Shown here one piece after another: positions 34,706 through 42,572 of a stretch of DNA of 64,000 bases. The notes beneath the pieces are model-generated. The model was not told the origin of the DNA. It saw nothing but the letters and a program-made list of their open reading frames with translations, and made no database searches. The translations under genes were made by a program, and so were the position numbers. Numbering within the stretch: position 1 is the stretch's first letter; every line of letters starts with the position of its first letter. Source of the stretch: Burkholderia cepacia (lineage in GTDB: Bacteria; Pseudomonadota; Gammaproteobacteria; Burkholderiales; Burkholderiaceae); NCBI RefSeq assembly GCF_029962485.1, contig NZ_CP073639.1, positions 558,001-622,000 on the forward strand. The letters are read 5' to 3'.

Positions 34706-35047
34706 TCAGCGAAAGAACAGCTCCCGCATCCCGAACGTGTGATGCGCTTCGGCAGCCATCAGCACCATGAGCACCAGCAGGCAAAGGGGCGGAATCAGTA
34801 TCGCGTACACCAGTGCCAGCCGCTCCCACATCATGTGCATGAAGATCGACACGATCAGCCCGGCCTTGGCGATCATCAGCACGACGATCAGCACCCAGCG
34901 CAACAGGCCCTGCACGTGGAAGTAATCGACCAGGTACGACATCGTGCTGAGCAGGAACAGCAGGCCCCAGATCTTCAGATAGAGGCCGATCGGATGCTGC
35001 TGGCCGTGCGCGGCGTCGGGTCGATCGGCGGGATCGGTATGGTCCAT
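34706..35047 (-). CDS. Cytochrome c oxidase subunit IV-type membrane protein
   Basis: A 113-residue protein with three hydrophobic helices (LYLKIWGLLFLLSTMSYLVDYF, VLIVVLMIAKAGLIVSIFMHMMWE, LVYAILIPPLCLLVLMVLMA). The IVSIFMHMMWE motif and size fit the COX4/CoxD-like bacterial subunit IV that stabilises heme-copper oxidases. ATG 35047 follows the subunit III stop by 8 bases; it is the last gene of the oxidase operon. The N-terminus is His/Asp-rich and cytoplasmic. Confidence 0.85.
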   Translation of the reverse strand: MDHTDPADRPDAAHGQQHPIGLYLKIWGLLFLLSTMSYLVDYFHVQGLLRWVLIVVLMIAKAGLIVSIFMHMMWERLALVYAILIPPLCLLVLMVLMAAEAHHTFGMRELFFR

Positions 35048-35055
35048 GGCCTGCC

Positions 35056-35790
35056 TCACCACAAATAGAACAGCGCGAAGATGAACACCCACACCAGGTC
35101 GACGAAGTGCCAGTACAGGCCGGCGATCTCGACAATCTGGAAGTTGCCGTGCTCGACGAACCCCGGCCGCATGATCTTGCGTGCAACCAGCAACAGATAA
35201 ATCACGCCGCAGGTCACGTGAAAGCCGTGGAACCCGGTGATCGTGAAGAAGCACGCGCCGAACTGCGCCGCGCCCAGCGGGTTGCCCCATGGCCGGATAC
35301 CTTCATGAACGATCAGCTTGGTCCATTCGAGGGCCTGCATCGACACGAAGGCCGCGCCCAGCAGCGCGGTCGCGAGCAACAGCATGCCGGCACGTTTGGC
35401 GTTGCGCCGGTAGCCGAAGTTGACGGCCATCGCCATGGTGCCGCTGCTGGTGATCAGGATGAACGTCATGATGGCGATCAGCAGCAACGGCACATCCAGG
35501 CCGCCGACCGAAAGCCCGAACACCTTCGACGTATCGGGCCACGGCGCCGTGGTCGACATGCGCACCGTCATGTAGCCGATCAGGAAACTGCTGAAGACGA
35601 AGGTGTCCGACAGCAGGAAGATCCACATCATCGCCTTGCCCCACGGCACCTTGAAGGCTTCGCGATCGGCCGACCAGTCCGTGACGATGCCGCGCCAGCC
35701 GTCGGGCCGGGTGTCGGCAGGCGAAGCGTCGGCGGGCGGGCCCGCGGGCGACCCGGCCGCGGATCCGGTGGGGGCCGTAGGTGTGGTCAT
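35056..35790 (-). CDS. Cytochrome c oxidase subunit III
   Basis: A 244-residue heme-copper oxidase subunit III. After a Pro/Ala-rich N-terminus come the typical helices: KAMMWIFLLSDTFVFSSFLIGYM, MTFILITSSGTMAMAV, GACFFTITGFHGFHVTCGVIYLL and GLYWHFVDLVWVFIFALFYLW. The FHGFHVTCGVIYLL and YWHFVDLVWVFIF motifs are diagnostic. It supports proton pumping and assembly of subunit I. ATG 35790 lies in the 4-base ATGA overlap with the preceding subunit-III-like gene. Confidence 0.92.
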   Translation of the reverse strand: MTTPTAPTGSAAGSPAGPPADASPADTRPDGWRGIVTDWSADREAFKVPWGKAMMWIFLLSDTFVFSSFLIGYMTVRMSTTAPWPDTSKVFGLSVGGLDVPLLLIAIMTFILITSSGTMAMAVNFGYRRNAKRAGMLLLATALLGAAFVSMQALEWTKLIVHEGIRPWGNPLGAAQFGACFFTITGFHGFHVTCGVIYLLLVARKIMRPGFVEHGNFQIVEIAGLYWHFVDLVWVFIFALFYLW

Positions 35791-36398
35791 GGTGCGGCTC
35801 CATACAGCGGCCCGCAGACGGCGGCGACAATCCCGGGCGTCAGCCACCACATCGCCGCCAGCAGCACGAGCCAGACCGCGAGCAGGAAATGCCAGTAGAG
35901 CGCGCACAGCGCGATGGCGTGCTGCACCCGGAACGGGTTCGCGCGCCTGAGCTGCGCGATCGTCATCGCCCACGCCACCAGCCCGCCCAGGACGTGCACG
36001 CCGTGCAGGCCGGTGAGCAGGTAGAGGAAGCTGTCGGACGGATTGGCGGCGACGGCCTGCCCGGCCGCCGACAGCATGTGCCACGCGGTCAGTTGCCCGG
36101 CCACGAACACGGCCGCCAGCACGCCGCCGCACACGAGCCACGTGGTGCGGTGCGCGGTCAGGTGCCGGGCACGCTGCATGGCGACGCTGGCCAGCGCCAG
36201 CGCGCCGGTGTTCCACCACAGCAGCGCCGGATGCGGAATCGGCTGCCAGTCGGGCTCGCGCATGCGCATCGCATAGGCGAGCAGCAACAGCGAAAATAAC
36301 GTCGTCGCGACCGCCATGAAGACGATCAGACCAACGCGGCCCGCATTCGGCAAGCCCGGCGGCGCGTCGTGAACGAAGGGGCGCGGCAGCGTGGTCAT
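35787..36398 (-). CDS. Second cytochrome c oxidase subunit III-like protein
   Basis: A 203-residue membrane protein with a subunit-III-like core: LTGLHGVHVLGGLVAWAM and ALCALYWHFLLAVWLVLLA replace the corresponding FHGFH and YWHFVDLVW segments of the neighbouring true subunit III. Several helices are present, and the N-terminus is soluble. It overlaps the subunit I stop and the subunit III start by 4 bases each, giving strict coupling. Two subunit-III-type genes in one operon are known in some caa3 clusters; whether both assemble into the same complex is unproven. Confidence 0.85.
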   Translation of the reverse strand: MTTLPRPFVHDAPPGLPNAGRVGLIVFMAVATTLFSLLLLAYAMRMREPDWQPIPHPALLWWNTGALALASVAMQRARHLTAHRTTWLVCGGVLAAVFVAGQLTAWHMLSAAGQAVAANPSDSFLYLLTGLHGVHVLGGLVAWAMTIAQLRRANPFRVQHAIALCALYWHFLLAVWLVLLAAMWWLTPGIVAAVCGPLYGAAP

Positions 36399-38149
36399 TC
36401 GTGTGCCTCACCGGGGTGAAGCGCGGGGTGGGCCGGTTCGGGCGTCGTCGCAGGCGGCTGGTTTTGCGGCACGAAGTCTTCCTCTTGCCCCGGCGGACTG
36501 TATTCGTATGCCCCGCGATAAACCACGGGCAGCGCGGCGCCCCAGTTGCCGTGCGCGGGCGGCGTTTGCGGCGTCTGCCACTCCAGCGTGGTGGCCCGCC
36601 ACGGATTGCCGTCGGCACGCTTGCCGTGCACGAGGCTCCACGCCAGGTTGAACAGGAACAGCAGCTGCGCCGCCGCGACGATCAGCGCGACGATGGTGAT
36701 GAAGGTGTTGAGCGTCTGCGCCGAATGCGGAATGAAGCTATAGCCCTGATACGCGTAATAGCGTCGCGGCATGCCGAGAATCCCGAGATAGTGCATCGGG
36801 AAGTAGATCGCATAGGTGCCGACGAAGGTGATCCAGAAGTGTGCGCGCCCGAGCGTGTCGTCGAGCATGCGGCCCGTCACCTTCGGGTACCAGTGGTAGA
36901 GGCCGCCGAACACCACCAGGATCGGCGACACGGCCATCACCATATGGAAGTGCGCGACCACGAAATACGTGTTCGACAGCGGGATGTCCACGCTCACGTT
37001 GCCGAGGTAGAGCCCGGTCAGCCCGCCCAGCACGAAGGTGCTGATGAAGCCGATCGCAAACAGCATCGGCACGGTCAGGTGAATATCGCCGCGCCACAGC
37101 GTCAGCACCCAGTTGTAGACCTTGAGGGCGGTCGGGACGGCGATGATCAGCGTGGTCGTCGCGAAGAAGAAGCCGAAATACGGATTCATGCCGGCGATGA
37201 ACATGTGGTGCGCCCAGACCACGAAGCTCAGCGCGCCGATGATCACGATCGCCCACACCATCATCCGATAGCCGAAGATGCTCTTGCGCGCATGCGTGCT
37301 GATCAGGTCCGACGCAATGCCGAAGGCCGGCAGCGCGACGATGTAGACCTCCGGATGCCCGAAGAACCAGAACAGGTGCTGGAACAGCAGCGGGCTGCCG
37401 CCGGCGTGCTTGAGCGTCTGCCCCATCGACACCACGGCCGGTATGAAGAAACTTGTGCCGAGCGTCCGGTCGAGCAGCATCATCACCGCCGACACGAACA
37501 GCGCCGGAAATGCCAGCAGCGCCATGATGGTCGCAATGAAGATGCCCCATACCGTGAGCGGCATGCGCATCAGCGTCATGCCGCGCGTGCGCGCCTGCAG
37601 CGTGGTGGTCACGTAGTTCAGGCCGCCCATCGTCGCCGCGACGATGAAGATCGCCAGCGACACGAGCATCAGCACGATGCCCCACTCCACGCCCGGCGTG
37701 CCCGGCAGGATCGCCTGCGGCGGATACAGCGTCCAGCCCGCGCCGGTCGGCCCGCCCGGCACGAAGAAACTCGCCACCAGCACCAGCACGGCCAGCAGGT
37801 AGACCCAGTAGCTCAGCATGTTGAGAAACGGGAACACCATGTCGCGCGCGCCCAGCATCAGCGGGATCAGGTAGTTGCCGAAGCCGCCCAGGAACAGCGC
37901 CGTCAGCAGGTAGATCACCATGATCATCCCGTGCATCGTGACGAACTGGTAGTAATGGTTCGCGTCGATGAAAGCGAACTTGCCCGGAAAGCCGAGCTGC
38001 AGCCGCATCAGGTCGGACAACACGAGGCCGACCAGGCCGATCGAGATGGCCGTCAGCGCGTACTGCACGGCGATGACCTTGTGGTCCTGGCTCCAGACAT
38101 AGCGTGTCCAGAAGCTGTGCGGGGCGTGGTCGGTGTGCGCATAGGTCAT
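36395..38149 (-). CDS. ctaD: Cytochrome c oxidase subunit I (heme-copper oxidase)
   Basis: A 584-residue catalytic subunit with about 12 helices. Key residues: low-spin heme His in QFVTMHGMIMV, the D-channel loop GGFGNYLIPLMLGARDM, the HPEVYIVALPAFGI block carrying the proton-gating Glu and the His-Tyr cofactor, VWAHHMFIAGM (CuB His pair) and VVAHFHMVMAV with both heme ligands. This is an A-type proton-pumping aa3/caa3 oxidase core that reduces O2 to water. The C-terminal tail is Pro-rich and hydrophilic. ATG 38149 follows the subunit II stop by 13 bases. Confidence 0.95.
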   Translation of the reverse strand: MTYAHTDHAPHSFWTRYVWSQDHKVIAVQYALTAISIGLVGLVLSDLMRLQLGFPGKFAFIDANHYYQFVTMHGMIMVIYLLTALFLGGFGNYLIPLMLGARDMVFPFLNMLSYWVYLLAVLVLVASFFVPGGPTGAGWTLYPPQAILPGTPGVEWGIVLMLVSLAIFIVAATMGGLNYVTTTLQARTRGMTLMRMPLTVWGIFIATIMALLAFPALFVSAVMMLLDRTLGTSFFIPAVVSMGQTLKHAGGSPLLFQHLFWFFGHPEVYIVALPAFGIASDLISTHARKSIFGYRMMVWAIVIIGALSFVVWAHHMFIAGMNPYFGFFFATTTLIIAVPTALKVYNWVLTLWRGDIHLTVPMLFAIGFISTFVLGGLTGLYLGNVSVDIPLSNTYFVVAHFHMVMAVSPILVVFGGLYHWYPKVTGRMLDDTLGRAHFWITFVGTYAIYFPMHYLGILGMPRRYYAYQGYSFIPHSAQTLNTFITIVALIVAAAQLLFLFNLAWSLVHGKRADGNPWRATTLEWQTPQTPPAHGNWGAALPVVYRGAYEYSPPGQEEDFVPQNQPPATTPEPAHPALHPGEAHE

Positions 38150-38162
38150 GGTTTCTGCTCCG

Positions 38163-39314
38163 CTACTGCCTGGCCGCGGTACTGGCGGGCGGTGGCCCGC
38201 CTTGCGCCTCGATATACGCGACCAGCGCAGCCAGTTCCTGGTCGCTCAGGTCGAAGTGCGGCATGATCGGCGAGAAGCCCTTCACGACGCGAGCCGTCGG
38301 GTCGCGGATGAACGCACGCAGATAGGCTTCGTCCACCTTCGCGGTGCTGCCGTCGGCCATCGTTTCGGTCTTGCCGTACAGGCCTTTCCAGGTCGGGCCC
38401 ACGCGCGGGGTGCCGTCCACGGTATGGCACGCGACGCAGCCCTTGGCCGCCGCGAGCGTCTTGCCCAGATCGGCCAGTGCCTGGGCGCTGCCGCCGGCCG
38501 CAGCGGGTGCAGCTTGCACCCTGGCCTGCTGCCGTTGCGCGAACGTGGTCTGCTGCGCCAGCCAGCGCGAGAACGATGCTTCGTCTTCCACCACCACCAC
38601 ACCGCGCATGTTCGAGTGCCCGATGCCGCAGAGCTGCGCGCACAGGATGTCGTAGCGCCCCGCCTTGGTCGGCGTGAACCAGAAGGTGGTCACCATGCCG
38701 GGCACCATGTTCATGCGCGCCCGGAACGGCGGGACGTAGAAGTCGTGCAGCACGTCGCGCGACCGTGTCAGGACCTGGATCGGCCGGTTGAGCGGCAGGT
38801 GCACCTCGGGTGTTTCGATCAGGTAGTTGTCGCGGCCGTTAGGGTCGGCGGGGTTCAGCCCGAAGGGATTGTCGTTGCTGATGTAGCGCACGTCCGTCGT
38901 GCCCAGCTTGCCGCCGGGGCCGGCGAAGCGGAAGCGCCATTGCCATTGCTGGCCGAGCACTTCCATCTGCAGCACGTTGCGCGGCGGCCGGACGTAGTCC
39001 GCGTAGACGAAGAGACCCGGCGCCAGCAACGCCGCCACGCCGGCGGCGGTCAGGCCGATCAGCCACCATTCGAGCCGCCGGTTGTGCGGCTCGTAGGCCG
39101 CGCGATGCCCGCTGCGATGGCGATAGCGCACCAGGGCGATCGCGATGAACAGGTTGATCGCGATGAACAACACGCCGGTAATGACGAGCGTGATCGTCAG
39201 CATGTCGTCCATGCGCACCCAGTTCGACGCAATCGGCGTGATCCACCAGGGACTGGCAAAGTGAAACCCGACCGCCACTATGACGATCAGGATCAGGGCA
39301 ATCGCAAGCGCCAT
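38163..39314 (-). CDS. ctaC: Cytochrome c oxidase subunit II with fused cytochrome c (caa3 type)
   Basis: A 383-residue subunit II. Two transmembrane helices (~40-65 and ~85-105) anchor a cupredoxin domain with the CuA site CAQLCGIGHSNM (C-x3-C-x3-H-x2-M) and the strand VLHDFYVPPFRARMNMVPG. An Ala/Gln linker leads to a C-terminal class I cytochrome c with heme motif CVACH and axial Met in FSPIMPHF. The fused heme defines a caa3 oxidase: electrons pass from a cytochrome c donor to heme c, CuA and subunit I. A short hydrophobic N-terminus is present (MALAIALILIVIVAVG), with no lipobox. ATG 39314. Confidence 0.94.
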   Translation of the reverse strand: MALAIALILIVIVAVGFHFASPWWITPIASNWVRMDDMLTITLVITGVLFIAINLFIAIALVRYRHRSGHRAAYEPHNRRLEWWLIGLTAAGVAALLAPGLFVYADYVRPPRNVLQMEVLGQQWQWRFRFAGPGGKLGTTDVRYISNDNPFGLNPADPNGRDNYLIETPEVHLPLNRPIQVLTRSRDVLHDFYVPPFRARMNMVPGMVTTFWFTPTKAGRYDILCAQLCGIGHSNMRGVVVVEDEASFSRWLAQQTTFAQRQQARVQAAPAAAGGSAQALADLGKTLAAAKGCVACHTVDGTPRVGPTWKGLYGKTETMADGSTAKVDEAYLRAFIRDPTARVVKGFSPIMPHFDLSDQELAALVAYIEAQGGPPPASTAARQ

Positions 39315-39418
39315 AGGCCGCCTCGCTGCGTGTCACTCGCCGGAGCCGCCGACACCGGGTTCCGTGTCTCCCGCGAACGCTGCGTGGTCAAACTCGGCGC
39401 GGCGGGACACGCGATGTG

Positions 39419-39934
39419 TCAGTCGTCCACGTTCTGCTTGCGCAATCGCTCCAGCCTGCCGTAGGTGATGGCCGCAACCACGCCGAACAACAGGTTGGCC
39501 AGCAAGGGCCCGGAACCCCGCTCGGAGACGAACCACGGGAACACGGCCGTCATGACGTAGAAGTTCCACCCATATGCGACGATCCCGAACGCCAGCCCGA
39601 TGGCGGCTTCCATGCCCAGGCTCGAATCGAAGCGGAAAGGCGCCATGATCGCGGCGAGCATCATCCCCATGATCGCGCCGAGCACGTAGTGCAGCAGCAG
39701 CGCCATCGCCACGATTTCAAGGTTGAATTGCGTCATCTGGCCGAGCGCGCTGCGGCCCATCACCATCGCCGCGATCTTGTGTGTCGGTTGCCACGGGCTC
39801 GAGCCGAGCACGAGTGTCGACCAGACGAATTCCAGCGCGATCACTAGCGCACCGCCTGCGAGACCGGCCACGGCGGCGGCGACCCAGTCTGGCGTACGAC
39901 GCTCCCAATGGTGCGATTGAATGTGCAGTTCCAT
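39419..39934 (-). CDS. Small integral membrane protein at head of oxidase operon
   Basis: A 171-residue membrane protein with about four helices (VAAAVAGLAGGALVIALEFVWSTLV, LEIVAMALLLHYVLGAIMGMMLAAIM, AAIGLAFGIVAYGWNFYVMTAVFPW, LLANLLFGVVAAITYGRL). No family is recognised. It has a His-containing N-terminus (MELHIQSHHWE). It precedes the subunit II gene by 104 bases on the same strand and may encode an assembly factor or accessory subunit. ATG 39934 has an AAGGAGG-like site close upstream. Confidence 0.75.
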   Translation of the reverse strand: MELHIQSHHWERRTPDWVAAAVAGLAGGALVIALEFVWSTLVLGSSPWQPTHKIAAMVMGRSALGQMTQFNLEIVAMALLLHYVLGAIMGMMLAAIMAPFRFDSSLGMEAAIGLAFGIVAYGWNFYVMTAVFPWFVSERGSGPLLANLLFGVVAAITYGRLERLRKQNVDD

Positions 39935-40141
39935 ACGACCTCCTTGCCGACGGTTCGACGTCGGCGCTTCGGTTCCGAGGGCGTCACGCGCGTCGGGCCT
40001 GCGTCTCTTGCGCGATTCGGAAGCGCGGACCGGGTTGCCCGCGCAACGTGCGAACGCCCCCCGCGCGCCGCCCGCGGCCGTGCGCTCGACGACATGCGTC
40101 GATGAACCCGCGTATCGGGCAGGCCAGCTTGCTGTCGCGCG

Positions 40142-40651
40142 TCAGGGGAAGATCGGTGTCGTAGGCTCGGCGCCTTCCAGGTCCGCCTTCGGAAAATGCT
40201 GGGCGACCATCTCTTCGATTTCCTGCTCTCGCAATGCCGGCACGTCGGCCATGATCAGGATCTGGCCTTCCTGTATGGCCTCGCGAAATCGCTGGAGTCG
40301 CGCGTTCGGCTCGGCGATGCCGATCATCGCGGCGGTCCACGCCCCGAAACCCGCTCCGGCCAACGTCAACCCGACGACGGCGCCGCCTGCGATCACGAGC
40401 TCCGCCGGGGGAAATACCAGCGCGACGAGGCCGATCAGCGCACCCGCCGCGCCGCCAAGCGCGACGCCGCGCTCCAGCGCATGCACGACATCGCTGCTTT
40501 GCAGCAACGATGCTTCGGGTAACTGATCGAGTGTGACGCTGTGGTCGGCGAGAACGTGGATATGTCGCCAGATGATCCGCGCACGCAATAGGTCATCGAC
40601 GATCGCCTTGGCCATCTGCGTATCGGGTACGAGGAAATAAAGGCGTCTCAT
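40142..40651 (-). CDS. DUF1269-like membrane-associated protein
   Basis: A 169-residue protein with a soluble N-terminal ferredoxin-like segment (MRRLYFLVPDTQMAKAIVDDLLRARI), then two long Gly/Ala-rich hydrophobic stretches (GVALGGAAGALIGLVALVFPPAELVIAGGAVVGLTLAGAGFGAWTAA) and a soluble tail (ILIMADVPALREQEIEEMVAQHFPKA). This arrangement matches DUF1269 proteins of unknown function, often stress-associated. ATG 40651 has AAGGGG 7 bases upstream and is preferred over the start 24 bases further up. Confidence 0.75.
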   Translation of the reverse strand: MRRLYFLVPDTQMAKAIVDDLLRARIIWRHIHVLADHSVTLDQLPEASLLQSSDVVHALERGVALGGAAGALIGLVALVFPPAELVIAGGAVVGLTLAGAGFGAWTAAMIGIAEPNARLQRFREAIQEGQILIMADVPALREQEIEEMVAQHFPKADLEGAEPTTPIFP

Positions 40652-40770
40652 GTTGGCACCCCTTTTTGCCGTCAACTACTCTTTCCATTCTATGTCAGCA
40701 ACGGCGACGCGGTAGGTGTGTAAGGGCCAGCACCGATGCCACATGCGAAGCCGCTCGCTCCCGATCGACG

Positions 40771-40986
40771 CTATCCGCGTTTGCGCAGCGGCTCCAGCAA
40801 GTCCCGCAGGCCGTTGTGATCGATTTCGTGCATCAGCGCAAGCTGCCGGCCGATCTCACCGCGCGGGAACCCTTCACGGGCCAGCCAGTTGAGGTACGGC
40901 CCGGGCAGGTCGGCAATGAGTCGGCCCTTGTACTTTCCAAAGGGCATGATGACGGTGACGAGGTGTTCGAGGTCGGCGGTTTGCAT
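40771..40986 (-). CDS. DUF3820 family protein
   Basis: A 71-residue protein with the family core MPFGKYKGRLIADLPGPYLNWLAREGFPRGEIG. DUF3820 proteins are small, cytoplasmic and uncharacterised; related sequences have been proposed as quorum-sensing-regulated virulence factors. ATG 40986 starts at MQTADLEHL; the frame upstream of it is spurious. It is divergent from the 62-residue protein at 41150. Confidence 0.82.
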   Translation of the reverse strand: MQTADLEHLVTVIMPFGKYKGRLIADLPGPYLNWLAREGFPRGEIGRQLALMHEIDHNGLRDLLEPLRKRG

Positions 40987-41149
40987 GCGCGTATTGTGCA
41001 CGGCTTTAGGTTGCTGTCGCGTGCCGGGCCGACATTCGACGCGGCAACGCCACCGGCAACCGCCCCGCGAAAAAGCGCGCTGCAAACCGCCTGTGCCCCT
41101 TTTCTGGCCTGCTAGACTGGAATTCCCCCTGCTAACGATGGAGGGAATC

Positions 41150-41338
41150 ATGTTGTCCGTCTACGTCGTGAAGACCGGCGAGCAGTTCCTGTGCACCGCC
41201 GAGGATGGCGATATCGGCATGGCACCGGCGGTTGAAGATGCCACGTCGTTTGGTTCGTATGAGGAAGCAGAAAAGGCGGCGCACGTGCATGCCGACCCCG
41301 GGTACGAAATCGTGGCCGTTTGCGTGCTCAGACACTGA
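41150..41338 (+). CDS. Small conserved-looking protein of unknown function
   Basis: A 62-residue acidic cytoplasmic protein (begins MLSVYVVKTGEQFLCTAEDG). ATG 41150 is preceded by a perfect GGAGGG at 4 bases' distance from it, much better than for the alternative ATG at 41138. The compact strand-helix pattern (FLCTAEDG, SYEEAEKAAHVHAD, YEIVAVCVL) looks like a real fold, but I do not recognise the family. It is divergent from the DUF3820 gene. Confidence 0.7.
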   Translation: MLSVYVVKTGEQFLCTAEDGDIGMAPAVEDATSFGSYEEAEKAAHVHADPGYEIVAVCVLRH

Positions 41339-41521
41339 CACGGCGTGCGCTGCCGTGCGCCCGGCTTGTCCGCCTCCGGAAGCTGCTTCATCACGCGCGC
41401 GGTCGCCGCGCAATCGAACCAGGCTGGCACCGGCCGATCCACGCGTGCGCCGCTTGAACGGCGCGACACATCCGGCATCCACCGGCCGCTGCGTTGAACG
41501 CGGCATGGCCGGCGGAGCCGC
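41339..41521. other. Gene-free sequence beside the racemase remnant
   Basis: High-GC sequence with no start-to-stop gene. Minus-strand frames here look coding-like in composition (for example DCAATARVMKQLPEADKPGA) but were not recognised; they may be further debris of the adjacent racemase relic. Confidence 0.3.
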
Positions 41522-41694
41522 TCAAGCACCCGCAGCCGTCGCGTACGCAACGCATTGGCGAGCGAGCACGTCGGTCGGATCGACCAGCAGCTTGATGTGC
41601 TCCTGATCGCGCGAAGCCGGCGTGTTTCGAACGATCTTGTCGAGGAAGTCGACCGTCGCGGCCGGCCCGACGCCACCGACGACCCCGATCTTGA
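41522..41694 (-). pseudogene. Aspartate/glutamate racemase-family remnant
   Basis: About 57 minus-strand codons read FKIGVVGGVGPAATVDFL, DKIVRNTP and SRDQEHIKLLVD, which is the conserved N-terminus of Asp/Glu/hydantoin racemases (GG-x-GP-x-AT ... TPASRDQ-H). Similarity fades after LLVDPTDVL and a TGA follows at 41522-41524. An intact family member needs about 230 residues with two catalytic Cys; neither is present. There is no ATG start. It is a truncated relic between the small plus-strand gene and the OmpA-like lipoprotein gene. Confidence 0.75.
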
Positions 41695-41783
41695 ACAACG
41701 GTGCGCGGGCCCCGCATCGCGCCGAAACTGGATGTGGCCGCGAACCGGCCGCCTGCGCCGGTACCGCTCGCGGCCCCTTCCCG

Positions 41784-42446
41784 CTACTTCTGCAGCGAAA
41801 TCTCCACGCGCCGATTGCTCGCTCGCCCTTCGACGGTATCGTTGGTGCTCACCGGATCGGCTTCCCCTCTGCCCGTCGCCGTGACCGAATCGGCCTTCAG
41901 GCCATGCTCGCGCAGATACGACGCGACTGCGTCGGCCCGCCGCTGCGACAGCGCGAGATTGTGCGCATCCGAACCGACCGAGTCGGTATAGCCGGTCACC
42001 GTCACCGCCAAGAAATGCCGGTCCGCCTGACGACCCAGCAGTGCGTCGAGGGACGTGCGGGCGGCGGGCGTCAGCGTTGCGGAGTCGGTCGCGAAGTACG
42101 CATCGCCGGTCAGGCTGACCTTTTCCGCGGCGGCCGGCGCCGCCACCACCGGCGCCGGAAGCGTTGCGGGCGCCGCGCCGCACTGGAACTCGATCGACCG
42201 CGGATCCGCGCCGTCGCGGAACGGCGCCTCCGAATCGACCCGGCGAACCGGCTCCTTGTCGCACATGCGCGTCGCGACCTTCATGCAGGTCCTTTCGCTC
42301 GACAGGATGCCGTGACAATCGACACGAAACGTCCGGACGCCGTTTCTCGGCTGCAGTTCGTACGCATTGAACGTCGGCCCGGACGCGCTCGTGCAAGCGG
42401 CAAGGGAGGCCACGGACACGAGCAGGGCAAGAGAGATTTTGTTCAC
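41784..42446 (-). CDS. OmpA-family lipoprotein
   Basis: A 220-residue outer-membrane lipoprotein. Signal peptide MNKISLALLVSVASLAAC ends in a lipobox (LAAC). Residues ~25-95 contain several Cys (VDCHG, ERTCMK, RMCDKE, IEFQCG) that probably form disulfides. The C-terminal OmpA/MotB peptidoglycan-binding domain shows YFATDSATLTPAARTSLDALL, VTGYTDSVGSDAHNLALSQRRADAVASYL and GRGEADPVSTNDTVEGRASNRRVE, with the usual Asp and Arg ligands for diaminopimelate. The start is GTG 42446 with GGAG 7 bases upstream. It lies 126 bases downstream of the trimeric autotransporter gene; tandem hairpins separate them. Confidence 0.9.
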   Translation of the reverse strand: MNKISLALLVSVASLAACTSASGPTFNAYELQPRNGVRTFRVDCHGILSSERTCMKVATRMCDKEPVRRVDSEAPFRDGADPRSIEFQCGAAPATLPAPVVAAPAAAEKVSLTGDAYFATDSATLTPAARTSLDALLGRQADRHFLAVTVTGYTDSVGSDAHNLALSQRRADAVASYLREHGLKADSVTATGRGEADPVSTNDTVEGRASNRRVEISLQK

Positions 42447-42478
42447 TGATTCACTCCGGAAAATCGATTCGATATCGC

Positions 42479-42506
42479 GCATGCGGCGCGGCAGTGCGCC
42501 GCATGC
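42479..42506 (-). terminator. Perfect 11-bp hairpin downstream of the adhesin gene
   Basis: GCATGCGGCGC (42479-42489), loop GGCAGT, and GCGCCGCATGC (42496-42506). It is the second of two tandem hairpins between the adhesin stop and the lipoprotein start. Confidence 0.6.
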
Positions 42507-42527
42507 GGATGCGTTCTCGTTCAGCGC

Positions 42528-42560
42528 GAACCGCTCCGGCGCCGTACGCCGGGGCGGTTC
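42528..42560 (-). terminator. 13-bp near-perfect hairpin immediately downstream of the adhesin gene
   Basis: GAACCGC-T-CCGGCG at 42528-42541 pairs with CGCCGG-G-GCGGTTC at 42547-42560 across a 5-base loop, with one T-G wobble. It begins 13 bases after the adhesin stop codon. The tandem arrangement with the hairpin at 42479-42506 suggests efficient termination despite the lack of T-tracts. Confidence 0.65.
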
Positions 42561-42572
42561 GATGCGCAAGGA

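Noticed and set aside
36401..38266. 621-codon plus-strand ORF opposite cytochrome oxidase subunit I
   Set aside because: His/Arg/Gln-rich mirror frame of ctaD.
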